DNA of 39,096 nucleotides from an uncultured Treponema sp. (GTDB taxonomy: Bacteria; Spirochaetota; Spirochaetia; Treponematales; Treponemataceae). Every line of letters starts with the position of its first letter. The first letter of the stretch is position 1. The translations under genes were made by a program, and so were the position numbers. The stretch lies in contig CAMVHR010000026.1 of assembly GCA_947167345.1 (NCBI GenBank), positions 1 through 39,096 on the forward strand, given 5' to 3'. Shown here in pieces: positions 24,013 to 31,405 of this stretch. The notes beneath the pieces were generated by a model. The model made no database searches. It worked only from the letters and a program-made list of their open reading frames with translations, and was not told the origin of the DNA.

Positions 24013-24032
24013 AGTATAATTATATGAATAAA
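24013..24032 (+). repeat. Direct repeat DR1, right copy (20 bp)
   Basis: Identical to 21396-21415. This copy contains the ATG-AAT-AAA start of the SMP-30 gene. Confidence 0.8.
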
Positions 24033-24854
24033 GCAGAATTAGTATTTTACGCAGGTTCAACGCTTTTGGAAGGTCCAAGATGGAATAATGAGTTAAATGC
24101 CCTGCTCTGTGTGTCTATTGAACAGGAACGCATATTTTTAATCAATGATGAAGAACAGCTTGTAAAAACGTTCAAAACCAATGGACAAGTAGGATTCGCT
24201 CTTTTTAAGGACAAAGAAACCATTATCTATGCAGCTTATGAAGGCGTTTATGAATTAAACATTGCTACAGGTGAAAACAAGTTTCTTTTTCAGGCTAATA
24301 ATGACAAGACACTTCGCTATAACGATGGCGACTACGATCCCAAAGGCAGAATTCTCTTAGGAACAACAGGCTACAAGCGTTTTGCAAAAGGCGAAGGCTG
24401 TCTTTATTCCGCAAATGCAGATGGTACAAATATAAAGAAAATAATAAAAAATACAAGCATCTCAAATGGAATAGCATTTTCTCATGACTCGAAATATCTG
24501 TATTTTATTGATACTCCAACAAAAAAAGTCGGCCGATATGAATATGACGCAGATAAAGGTTCATGCAGTTTCGATAAATACATTGTAGAAATTACAGGAG
24601 ACGGAGTTCCTGACGGAATGTGTATCGATGAAGAAGGAAACATCTATGTTGCAGAATGGGGTGGGTTCAGAGTATGCAAATGGAATCCGGCAACAGGAGA
24701 ATGCTTAAAAGAATATCATGTTCCAGTACAGAATGTTTCAAGCTGCACTATAGGCGGAAGGAATCGTGACACATTATTCATCACGACGGCTGCTCATGAT
24801 GACGGTACTACAAGTGAAATTGGAGCCGGAGGATTGTTTAAGGTAAAACTGTAA
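24024..24854 (+). CDS. SMP-30/gluconolactonase/LRE-family protein
   Basis: A six-bladed propeller enzyme family that hydrolyses sugar lactones or related esters with one divalent metal. The 276-residue length is typical. Likely metal ligands are in place: Glu in LLEGPRWN (near residue 18), Asn-Asp in RYNDGDYDPKGRILLGTTG (near 100), and Asp in VPDGMCIDEEGNIYVAEWGG (near 200). FSHDSKYLYFIDT is the usual blade signature. The ATG has AAGGAG upstream at a longish 13-nt spacing. No signal peptide is seen, so it is cytoplasmic. The substrate is unknown. Its start region is duplicated 2.6 kb upstream, and an ATPase-gene fragment follows its stop, so it sits inside a rearranged patch. Confidence 0.9.
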   Translation: MNKAELVFYAGSTLLEGPRWNNELNALLCVSIEQERIFLINDEEQLVKTFKTNGQVGFALFKDKETIIYAAYEGVYELNIATGENKFLFQANNDKTLRYNDGDYDPKGRILLGTTGYKRFAKGEGCLYSANADGTNIKKIIKNTSISNGIAFSHDSKYLYFIDTPTKKVGRYEYDADKGSCSFDKYIVEITGDGVPDGMCIDEEGNIYVAEWGGFRVCKWNPATGECLKEYHVPVQNVSSCTIGGRNRDTLFITTAAHDDGTTSEIGAGGLFKVKL

Positions 24855-24872
24855 TGCAATAAAAATCTGGCT

Positions 24873-24924
24873 TTTCACATAGCAACAGGACATACAGCTC
24901 AAAATGAGATTGACTGAATTATAA
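24873..24924 (+). pseudogene. Remnant of an ATPase_2/DUF234 gene
   Basis: 24879-24915 matches 22303-22339 of the intact ATPase gene at 36 of 37 bases and encodes IATGHTAQNEID followed by a TGA stop, where the intact gene has Ser. Similarity fades on both sides (a few more matches run to ~24922). It is non-functional. Confidence 0.75.
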
Positions 24925-24928
24925 AATT

Positions 24929-24952
24929 ATTGGAGACCTTAAGGTCTCCAAT
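24929..24952 (-). terminator. Perfect 24-bp palindrome downstream of the glutathione peroxidase gene
   Basis: Arms attggagacctt (24929-24940) and aaggtctccaat (24941-24952). On the - strand it lies 11 bp after the peroxidase stop and is followed by a T-rich stretch (AATTTTATAATT), consistent with a terminator for that gene. It may also stop + strand readthrough. Confidence 0.6.
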
Positions 24953-24963
24953 CTGAGTTAAAA

Positions 24964-25503
24964 CTACAGCAAAGACTTAATGCACTCTTCTACCTTTTTC
25001 ATGTCAGCAGTAGGTTCAAATCGTGCAACAACGTTACCCTCACGATCAATCACAAACTTTGTAAAATTCCATTTGATATCAGGCTTACTTGCCCAATCAG
25101 GGTCTGCAGCATTGAACATATTTTCAAGCACACCCTTTAATTCATGTTCATCAAAACCTTCAAATCCCTTTTGAGATTTCAGATACGTAAACAAAGGAAG
25201 CTCGTTTTCTCCATTTACATCTGATTTTTTCATTTGTGGGAAAGTGGTATTGTAATGAAGAGTACAGAAGTCATGAATTTCTTGATCTGAACCAGGGGCT
25301 TGTGCTCCAAACTGATTGCATGGAATGTCAAGAATTTCCAAACCTTTTTCGTGATAATCTTTATAAAGCTGTTCTATCGGAGCATACTGAGGAGTAAAAC
25401 CGCAGCCTGTAGCTGTATTTACAATAAGAATAACCTTCCCCTTAAATTCTGAAAGCTTTAACTTTTCACCTGAACCCTTTGTAACCTCATAATCATAGAC
25501 CAT
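24964..25503 (-). CDS. Glutathione peroxidase family protein (cysteine type)
   Basis: A thiol peroxidase reducing hydroperoxides in the cytoplasm; bacterial Cys enzymes often use thioredoxin rather than glutathione. Family motifs are VNTATGCGFTPQYAPIEQLY (peroxidatic Cys at ~residue 34, encoded by TGC, so not selenocysteine), ILDIPCNQFGAQAPG with the second conserved Cys, and KWNFTKFVIDREGNVV with the catalytic Trp-Asn. The 179-residue length is normal. The ATG has a strong AGGAGG. It is monocistronic, with a TTGACA promoter (25555-25583) divergent from the lacI-type gene and a palindromic terminator. Confidence 0.94.
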   Translation of the reverse strand: MVYDYEVTKGSGEKLKLSEFKGKVILIVNTATGCGFTPQYAPIEQLYKDYHEKGLEILDIPCNQFGAQAPGSDQEIHDFCTLHYNTTFPQMKKSDVNGENELPLFTYLKSQKGFEGFDEHELKGVLENMFNAADPDWASKPDIKWNFTKFVIDREGNVVARFEPTADMKKVEECIKSLL

Positions 25504-25554
25504 ATCGACACCTCCTGAGCAGTAAGTCTAGTACAATTGCATTGCACACTATTA

Positions 25555-25583
25555 AATATCACATAAAATATTTTTTTTGTCAA
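25555..25583 (-). promoter_or_regulatory. Promoter of the glutathione peroxidase gene
   Basis: On the - strand: consensus TTGACA (25583-25578), a 17-bp spacer, GATATT (25560-25555) with a TG one base before it (extended -10). Confidence 0.7.
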
Positions 25584-25594
25584 GCCAAATATTG

Positions 25595-25632
25595 TACAAT
25601 ATGTTAGTTGTAAAGAACCTTAACATATTGTA
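25595..25632. promoter_or_regulatory. Inverted repeat over the lacI-type promoter (candidate autoregulatory operator)
   Basis: tacaatatgtta (25595-25606) and taacatattgta (25621-25632) are exact 12-bp inverted arms separated by 14 bp. The left arm overlaps a second palindrome, atattgtacaatat (25589-25602). The pair brackets the -35 and touches the -10 of the lacI-type gene. Confidence 0.55.
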
Positions 25633-25636
25633 TTAT
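25608..25636 (+). promoter_or_regulatory. Candidate promoter of the LacI-type gene
   Basis: TTGTAA (25608-25613), a 17-bp spacer, TATTAT (25631-25636). The predicted start is within ~2 nt of the GTG at 25645, so the mRNA may be leaderless; no ribosome site is visible. Confidence 0.5.
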
Positions 25637-25644
25637 TATTAATC

Positions 25645-26664
25645 GTGAGAAACAAAGTAAAATTAGCTGACATAGCAGAAAAACTGAATGTAAGTGCAGT
25701 AACAGTATCTAAAGCCCTTACCGATAAGCCGGGGGTAAGTGATTCTTTGCGCGAAAAAATAAAGACCATGGCAGATAACATGGGATACATAATACAAAAA
25801 GATAGAAAACCTCGCTCCGATTCTTCCTCCTTTACAGGAAACATCGGTATAATTGTTCCTGTCATCTTTTTCAACAGTACAACATCTTTTTATCTGAAAC
25901 TGTTCAATGCGGTTTCAAAACACCTGCTTGACAAAGGAATGTACAGCATTATAGAACAGTTGGACAGTGAAACAGAAAAAAATCTTGAACTACCACAAAT
26001 CCTTCAGAATGGAAAGGTAGATGGAGTTATTTTTATAGGACAGCTTTCTGAAGAATACATACAGTTCATTTCCAGATCATACAGTAATAAAATGATTCTA
26101 CTGGACTTCTATACAGGAGGACATAACACAGACTGCGTAAACACAGATAATTTTCACGGTGAGTACCAGCTTACTCAATATCTCATAGACATGGGACACA
26201 AAGATATACGTTTTGTAGGAACCCTAAATGCAACATCAAGCATTAACGACAGATACATGGGATTTGCTAAGGCTATGATGGAAAGAGGTCTTCCATTTAC
26301 GTTTGGAGATGTAACGGAAGACAGATATCTGGATTCAACTTCAAAGGAAATTGTCCTGCCAGAGTCACTGCCAACAGCTTTTGTCTGCAATTGCGATGAA
26401 ACAGCTGCAAAACTCATAAAAAAACTGGAAGGATCAGGAAAAAAAATACCAGAAGACATTTCAGTAGTAGGATTTGATGATTTTCTTATGTCTGGGGATG
26501 ATTCCTTGCAGCTAACGACAATTGCAGTAGACTTTGAAGCAATGGCAGAATCAGCAGCAGAAATGATTTTAGATAAAATAAAAAATCCGCCAGCTACTCC
26601 AAAGAATGTAGTAATTGGCGGAAAAATCATAATAAGGAATTCAGTGCGCAACCTTAATTCATGA
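25645..26664 (+). CDS. LacI/GalR-family transcriptional regulator (likely regulator of the mannoside operon)
   Basis: Sugar-responsive repressor architecture: the N-terminal HTH KLADIAEKLNVSAVTVSKALTDKPGVSDSLREKI (residues 5-38) with the hinge region after it, then a periplasmic-binding-protein-like sensor domain (GNIGIIVPVIFFNS... to VVGFDDFLMSG...LTTIAVDFEAMAESAAEMIL). The length of 339 residues is standard. The start is GTG at 25645; an in-frame TAA stops the frame just upstream, so no longer start is possible. It is convergent with the epimerase gene: both TGA stops share TCATGA. Its position at the end of the mannoside operon suggests it controls that operon; its own promoter carries a 12-bp inverted repeat that may be its operator. 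Confidence 0.92.
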   Translation: MRNKVKLADIAEKLNVSAVTVSKALTDKPGVSDSLREKIKTMADNMGYIIQKDRKPRSDSSSFTGNIGIIVPVIFFNSTTSFYLKLFNAVSKHLLDKGMYSIIEQLDSETEKNLELPQILQNGKVDGVIFIGQLSEEYIQFISRSYSNKMILLDFYTGGHNTDCVNTDNFHGEYQLTQYLIDMGHKDIRFVGTLNATSSINDRYMGFAKAMMERGLPFTFGDVTEDRYLDSTSKEIVLPESLPTAFVCNCDETAAKLIKKLEGSGKKIPEDISVVGFDDFLMSGDDSLQLTTIAVDFEAMAESAAEMILDKIKNPPATPKNVVIGGKIIIRNSVRNLNS

Positions 26665-27921
26665 ACAGCTTCGCTTCAACAGTTCCATGCACATGCGTCC
26701 GTTATGGTAGCACGTTTTCCAGTTGCCGCCTTTCGGCATGCCGTAATCAACTTTACCATCACGTGAAACTTCGGCAAACCATTCACCCCATGTTTTATCT
26801 TTCTGAAAATTGTTAATCCAGTTCCAAAGTTGTTTTACTGCGGACATATATCTTTCATCCTTGCAAAGCTGCCAGGCATTGAAAAATCCGTTTACAGCCT
26901 CGGCCTGAACCCACCACACTCTAGTACTGTCACGCTTGTCATCAGAATGAATACAGTTATCCATTCCGCCAGTAACACTGTCAAAGCCCTGCTCCAGAGA
27001 AACCTGAGCAATCTGCAAAACTTTGTTTTTAACAGATTCATCTGCAAACTTACCAGAAGATTGTACGGCCTCCCATAAAAGCCAGCTTGCCTCTATATCA
27101 TGTCCAAAAGAAATTTCCTTTGGTTCAAGTACATTCCATTCCCTGTCAAAATACAAAGCCAAGTGCATATCATCCTGAAGAATATTCTCAACATGCACGT
27201 TCACAAGTTCTGCAAGATTTTTTTGAACATCGTACAGTCTGCCATCATCTTCAGAAATGTCTTTCAGTGCAGAACATAATGCAGAAAACGCTTCCATTAC
27301 ATGAAGATTTGTATTCATGGATTTACAGCAGTCAATATCCTTTTCGCTGAGCCTAGTCTCCTCTGTCCAAGACCAGTCCCGATTTTTTGCCTCATAGTAA
27401 CCGCCGTTCTGCAAATCCTTTGCATTTGCCTGCAAGAGACAATACAGTCTCCATGCATCTTCCAAAATGCTTGTACTTCTGTTTGAAAAAGTAATGCCCC
27501 TTTTCTCTGCCTTATACAAAGCTATAGAATACTCACTTAACGCATACAAAGCAAATGCATTGCCATAAATCTGTTTTCTGCATACAGCAGGATTTCCATC
27601 GGCATTTACTGACCAAAAAAAACCACCGTATTTATCATCCCAAAAGTAAGAAAAAAGATACTTAAAGGCATAATCTGCAGTTTCAAGAAACTCTTTATTT
27701 CCACTAAGAGAATAGGCAGCACTGTAAGTCCACAAGAAACGGCTTACCATAACTACAGTACGCTCCTTGTCAAGGTCAGGAATATTGCTGTTGTCTATAG
27801 CCCCAAAAAAGCCCATTGTATTCTTATCAATGGCAAAAGAACGCCAGTATGGAAGAATGTCATTAAAAAGCTCTTCCCTTATTTGTTCCAGAAAATTTCC
27901 TTTTAGAAAATCTTTGTCCAT
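26659..27921 (-). CDS. Cellobiose 2-epimerase (AGE family)
   Basis: Epimerises the reducing-end residue of beta-1,4-disaccharides, here most likely mannobiose to mannosyl-glucose, in the cytoplasm. It is an (alpha/alpha)6-barrel protein of 420 residues. Recognisable motifs are GFFGAIDNSN, RFLWTYSAAYS, GGFFWSVNADGNP, QIYGNAFALYALSEY, NTNLHVMEAFSAL, FGHDIEASWLLWEA (catalytic His region) and WWVQAEAVNGFFNAW. It follows the mannosylglucose phosphorylase gene at a 3-bp gap, the pair known from the mannan pathway of Bacteroides and Ruminococcus, which supports this over N-acylglucosamine 2-epimerase. It is the last gene of the operon; its stop overlaps that of the convergent LacI-type gene by 6 bp. 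Confidence 0.9.
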   Translation of the reverse strand: MDKDFLKGNFLEQIREELFNDILPYWRSFAIDKNTMGFFGAIDNSNIPDLDKERTVVMVSRFLWTYSAAYSLSGNKEFLETADYAFKYLFSYFWDDKYGGFFWSVNADGNPAVCRKQIYGNAFALYALSEYSIALYKAEKRGITFSNRSTSILEDAWRLYCLLQANAKDLQNGGYYEAKNRDWSWTEETRLSEKDIDCCKSMNTNLHVMEAFSALCSALKDISEDDGRLYDVQKNLAELVNVHVENILQDDMHLALYFDREWNVLEPKEISFGHDIEASWLLWEAVQSSGKFADESVKNKVLQIAQVSLEQGFDSVTGGMDNCIHSDDKRDSTRVWWVQAEAVNGFFNAWQLCKDERYMSAVKQLWNWINNFQKDKTWGEWFAEVSRDGKVDYGMPKGGNWKTCYHNGRMCMELLKRSCS

Positions 27922-27924
27922 TTT

Positions 27925-29100
27925 TTACAAACCTCTGTTTTTCTTTATAAGATTTATTCGCTGTTCAACCTGTCCCTGTGAAGTCAACGTATCTTCAGGA
28001 GTATTAAGACAGTAATCTACCATGCGGTCAACAGAAGTTTCTGCAACATGCATCCTTGTATCACTGGAAGCATAATACAAGAGCAACCTTCCGTCTTCAT
28101 CCTGTATGGCTCCATTTATAAACACAACATTGCTAACATCACCAATTCTTTCATCGCCCTGTGGTGCAATCAAATAGCCAGAAGGACGGGCAATAACTTT
28201 TGTAGGATCATCAAGACTTGTCATGAAAGCATAAACTACATAACGTAGACCGCAAGCTGTGTTGCGGACACCATGTGCAATAAAAAGCCAGCCCTTAGAT
28301 GTTTTTATAGGAACAGCACCAGCTCCATTTTTTACTTCTTTAATGGTGTGGTAAAGCTTTTCATCAACAATCTTTTCATCCATGACACATGCATTTTCCA
28401 TGCTGTCACTCAATCCCGCACAAATTCCCCCACCACTGCCAGTATCTATAAATCCATCCTGCGGACGTGTAAAGAAAAGATATTTACCATTAATGAATTC
28501 TGGGAAAAGAACGACATTTCTCTGTTGACCGCCAGCAGTCTTAAGATCAGCAAGACGTTCCCATGTCTTAAGGTCTTTTGTACGGACTATGCCAGCAGAA
28601 GCAACAGCACTTGACGTATCACCCTTAGGAGCATTTTTATCCTTACGCTCAGTACAGAAAACGCCATAGATATATCCGTCTTCATGTGCAGTAAGCCTCA
28701 TGTCGTAAACATTTACATCAGGATCTTCTGTCTGAGGAATAACAATCGGCATATCTGAAAAAGTAAAGTTATCAATTCCGTTATCACTTGTGGCCAGTGC
28801 AAAAAAAGACTTTCTGTCACTTCCCTCTACCCTGACTACCAGACAATACTTGCCGCCAAATTTTATTGCCCCTGCATTAAAAGCTGCATTTACACCCATT
28901 CTTTCCATAAGGAAAGGATTTGTCTTTTTATTCAAATCATAACGCCAGTCAAGCGGAATATGCTCTGCAGTAACGACAGGATTTTTATATCTGACATAAA
29001 TTCCATTCCCAGGAAGGACAGGCTCATTTGGCTTTCTTATCAAGGCATCATGTTCACTTTTTAACATGCCAAGCCTGTCTTCAAAACTTTGCAACATCAT
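27925..29100 (-). CDS. 4-O-beta-D-mannosyl-D-glucose phosphorylase (GH130)
   Basis: Cleaves mannosyl-beta-1,4-glucose with phosphate to mannose-1-phosphate and glucose in the cytoplasm. It is a five-bladed propeller of 391 residues. GH130 hallmarks are [63 protein letters not shown] (Asp133, which I align with the general acid Asp131 of the Bacteroides fragilis enzyme), [20 protein letters not shown] and [20 protein letters not shown]. Strong similarity to the mannosylglucose phosphorylase subgroup, and adjacency to cellobiose 2-epimerase, make this assignment better than a mannan phosphorylase. It is 28 bp downstream of the GH31 gene. Confidence 0.92.
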   Translation of the reverse strand: MMLQSFEDRLGMLKSEHDALIRKPNEPVLPGNGIYVRYKNPVVTAEHIPLDWRYDLNKKTNPFLMERMGVNAAFNAGAIKFGGKYCLVVRVEGSDRKSFFALATSDNGIDNFTFSDMPIVIPQTEDPDVNVYDMRLTAHEDGYIYGVFCTERKDKNAPKGDTSSAVASAGIVRTKDLKTWERLADLKTAGGQQRNVVLFPEFINGKYLFFTRPQDGFIDTGSGGGICAGLSDSMENACVMDEKIVDEKLYHTIKEVKNGAGAVPIKTSKGWLFIAHGVRNTACGLRYVVYAFMTSLDDPTKVIARPSGYLIAPQGDERIGDVSNVVFINGAIQDEDGRLLLYYASSDTRMHVAETSVDRMVDYCLNTPEDTLTSQGQVEQRINLIKKNRGL

Positions 29101-29128
29101 AAAAATTCCTCCAAAAAAGTTTCTATCC

Positions 29129-31366
29129 TTATTTTATAATTACAGAAACATCACTTCCATTTCCAAACTTTTCATAGCTAACTTTTCCACTGCAATCAGT
29201 TACAACTTCAAGTCTTGCAATGACATTTCCATTTCCATCAAGCACAGCTCCTTCATGCTTTTTTCCGTCACAAGATGGATATACATTCCATTCAATGCCA
29301 TCAGAATAATCATAGTCAGGTTTATCATCAGTCTTACCGAATGGAATAACAGAACCTTCCTTTACAAACACAGGCAGACTAAAATAATCATATTCATCTG
29401 TAAACCATTTACCACCAGAAACTTTTTTTCCAGATAATAAATGAGTCCACTCTCCTTCTGGAAGATAGCACGAAGCTTTTCCTGAGGGCGAAAAGACAGG
29501 AGCAACAAGAATACTGTCTCCAAGCATGTACTGCCTATCCAAAACAGTACAGTTCATATCCTCAGGGAATTCCAAGTGCATAGGACGCATTACAGGAACA
29601 CCTTCAAACCGTGCTTTTACTGCACAAGAATAAATATATGGCATAAGACGGCACTTCAACTTCACAAAAAACTTAAGAACTTCACATGCTTCATCATCAT
29701 AAGCCCAAGGAACACGATAACTTGAAGAACCATGCAAGCGGCTGTGAGTAGAAAACAGTCCAAACGCACACCATCTTTTGTACAAATCTGCCGAACCAGT
29801 ATCTTCAAAGCCACCAATATCATGGCTCCAGAATGAAAAACCTGAATCCATAAGAGAAAGCCCTGCACGCAAGCTTTCTGCCATAGAAACATACTGACTG
29901 GTACTATCTCCACCCCAATGAACAGGAAATTTCTGACCGCCAGCAGTTGCACTTCTTGCAAACAGAATTGCCTCACCTTCGCCCTTTACATCCTTAATTA
30001 TATCGTATACGCATTTGTTATAAAGGTAGGTGTAGTAATTATGCATCTTTTCAGAGTCACCGCCAGAAGCCCAGCGGACATTGTAGCCATCAAGAGAAGA
30101 CGGAATTCTTTCGCCAAAGTCTGTTTTAAAACAGTCAACCCCTATATCCATAAGAGCCTTTAACTTTGACTGATACCAAGTACATGCATCCTTATTTGTG
30201 AAGTCTACAATTCCCATTCCTGCCTGCCACATATCCCATTGCCATACAGTGCCGTCAGAATTCTTAAGCAGATAGCCTTTTTCTGCAGCTTCCTTAAATA
30301 AAGGAGATTTCTGGGCAATATACGGGTTTATCCAGACACATACTTGCAGACCTTTTTCATGGAGGCGGCGGAGCATTCCCTTAGGATCAGGGAACATATC
30401 ACGATCCCATTCAAGACTGCACCATTCAAATTCTTTCATCCAGAAACAGTCAAAATGGAACACCCTTAAAGGAATTCCTCTTTGTGCCATGCCGTCAACA
30501 AAGGACATTACAGTCTTTTCATCATAATTCGTAGTAAACGATGTTGTAAGCCAAAGTCCAAAACTCCACTTTGGCAGTAATGGAACTCTTCCTGTAAGCA
30601 AGGTGTATTTTGCAAGCACATCTTTTTGTGTTTTACCAGCAATAATAAAGAACTCCAGACCTTCATCTTTAACGGAAAACTGAACATCTTCAACTTTTTC
30701 ACTGGCAACTTCAAAACTCACTTTTCCAGGATGATTTACAAAAACACCGTAATTTCTATCCGTCATGTAAAACGGGATGTTCTTATAAGATATCTCGCTG
30801 GCAGTTCCACCGTCTTCATTCCAACAGTCTACAACCTGTCCGTTTTTAACGTAAGGAGTAAACCTTTCCCCTAATCCGAATACATGCTCGCCTACATCCA
30901 GCATCAGGGAAGCTGCTGTATATACGCTGCTGTCATCCTTACAACGAATTCTTGCAAGCCCTTTAACTCCTGTTTTAGTAAGAAACTCTCCGTCCTTAAA
31001 AAATGACAAGAACGGACATCCTTTCTGAACTTTAAGTTCAAGCATGCCAGATTTTACAGATGCACTGCCTGCATCTGCATTAATAGAAAAGCCGTCATAA
31101 GGCTTGTTCTGTTCCAGCTGAAAATCAGGACCGCCTTTAATAGCACCGGCGTGTCCTGTAAGTTTTATGCAAAGAACATCTTCTAAGGGAGCTGACACTT
31201 GAATGGTCATAAGCCCTAAATTAAGGGTGTCACCTCTTGATAAGATTTTTTTATATGGTGCAAAAAGAGTAAGAGACTTGTCTGTAACATCCCACTTATA
31301 TATTTCTTTTACATACTCAGCTTCATATTCATTTCTTGTAAGCCAAAATCCGTTAGTAAATTTCAT
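29129..31366 (-). CDS. Alpha-xylosidase-like glycoside hydrolase, family GH31 (YicI type)
   Basis: A retaining alpha-glycosidase of 745 residues. The N-terminal beta-sandwich ([29 protein letters not shown]) is followed by the barrel, with the nucleophile motif [11 protein letters not shown] at Asp416, the same position as in E. coli Yic[30 protein letters not shown] and [19 protein letters not shown] are also YicI-like. It has no signal peptide, so it acts on imported oligosaccharide. A YicI-type alpha-xylosidase is unexpected in a beta-mannoside operon; it may remove alpha-xylosyl or other alpha-linked side groups. A GGGAGG ribosome site precedes the ATG. Confidence 0.92.
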   Translation of the reverse strand: MKFTNGFWLTRNEYEAEYVKEIYKWDVTDKSLTLFAPYKKILSRGDTLNLGLMTIQVSAPLEDVLCIKLTGHAGAIKGGPDFQLEQNKPYDGFSINADAGSASVKSGMLELKVQKGCPFLSFFKDGEFLTKTGVKGLARIRCKDDSSVYTAASLMLDVGEHVFGLGERFTPYVKNGQVVDCWNEDGGTASEISYKNIPFYMTDRNYGVFVNHPGKVSFEVASEKVEDVQFSVKDEGLEFFIIAGKTQKDVLAKYTLLTGRVPLLPKWSFGLWLTTSFTTNYDEKTVMSFVDGMAQRGIPLRVFHFDCFWMKEFEWCSLEWDRDMFPDPKGMLRRLHEKGLQVCVWINPYIAQKSPLFKEAAEKGYLLKNSDGTVWQWDMWQAGMGIVDFTNKDACTWYQSKLKALMDIGVDCFKTDFGERIPSSLDGYNVRWASGGDSEKMHNYYTYLYNKCVYDIIKDVKGEGEAILFARSATAGGQKFPVHWGGDSTSQYVSMAESLRAGLSLMDSGFSFWSHDIGGFEDTGSADLYKRWCAFGLFSTHSRLHGSSSYRVPWAYDDEACEVLKFFVKLKCRLMPYIYSCAVKARFEGVPVMRPMHLEFPEDMNCTVLDRQYMLGDSILVAPVFSPSGKASCYLPEGEWTHLLSGKKVSGGKWFTDEYDYFSLPVFVKEGSVIPFGKTDDKPDYDYSDGIEWNVYPSCDGKKHEGAVLDGNGNVIARLEVVTDCSGKVSYEKFGNGSDVSVIIK

Positions 31367-31405
31367 TTAATCCTCCCAAGGTTAAACACTTTGTTTTCAA
31401 ACACC

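Noticed and set aside
25390..25405. Selenocysteine in glutathione peroxidase, as in some treponemes
   Set aside because: The peroxidatic position is encoded by TGC (Cys), not TGA.
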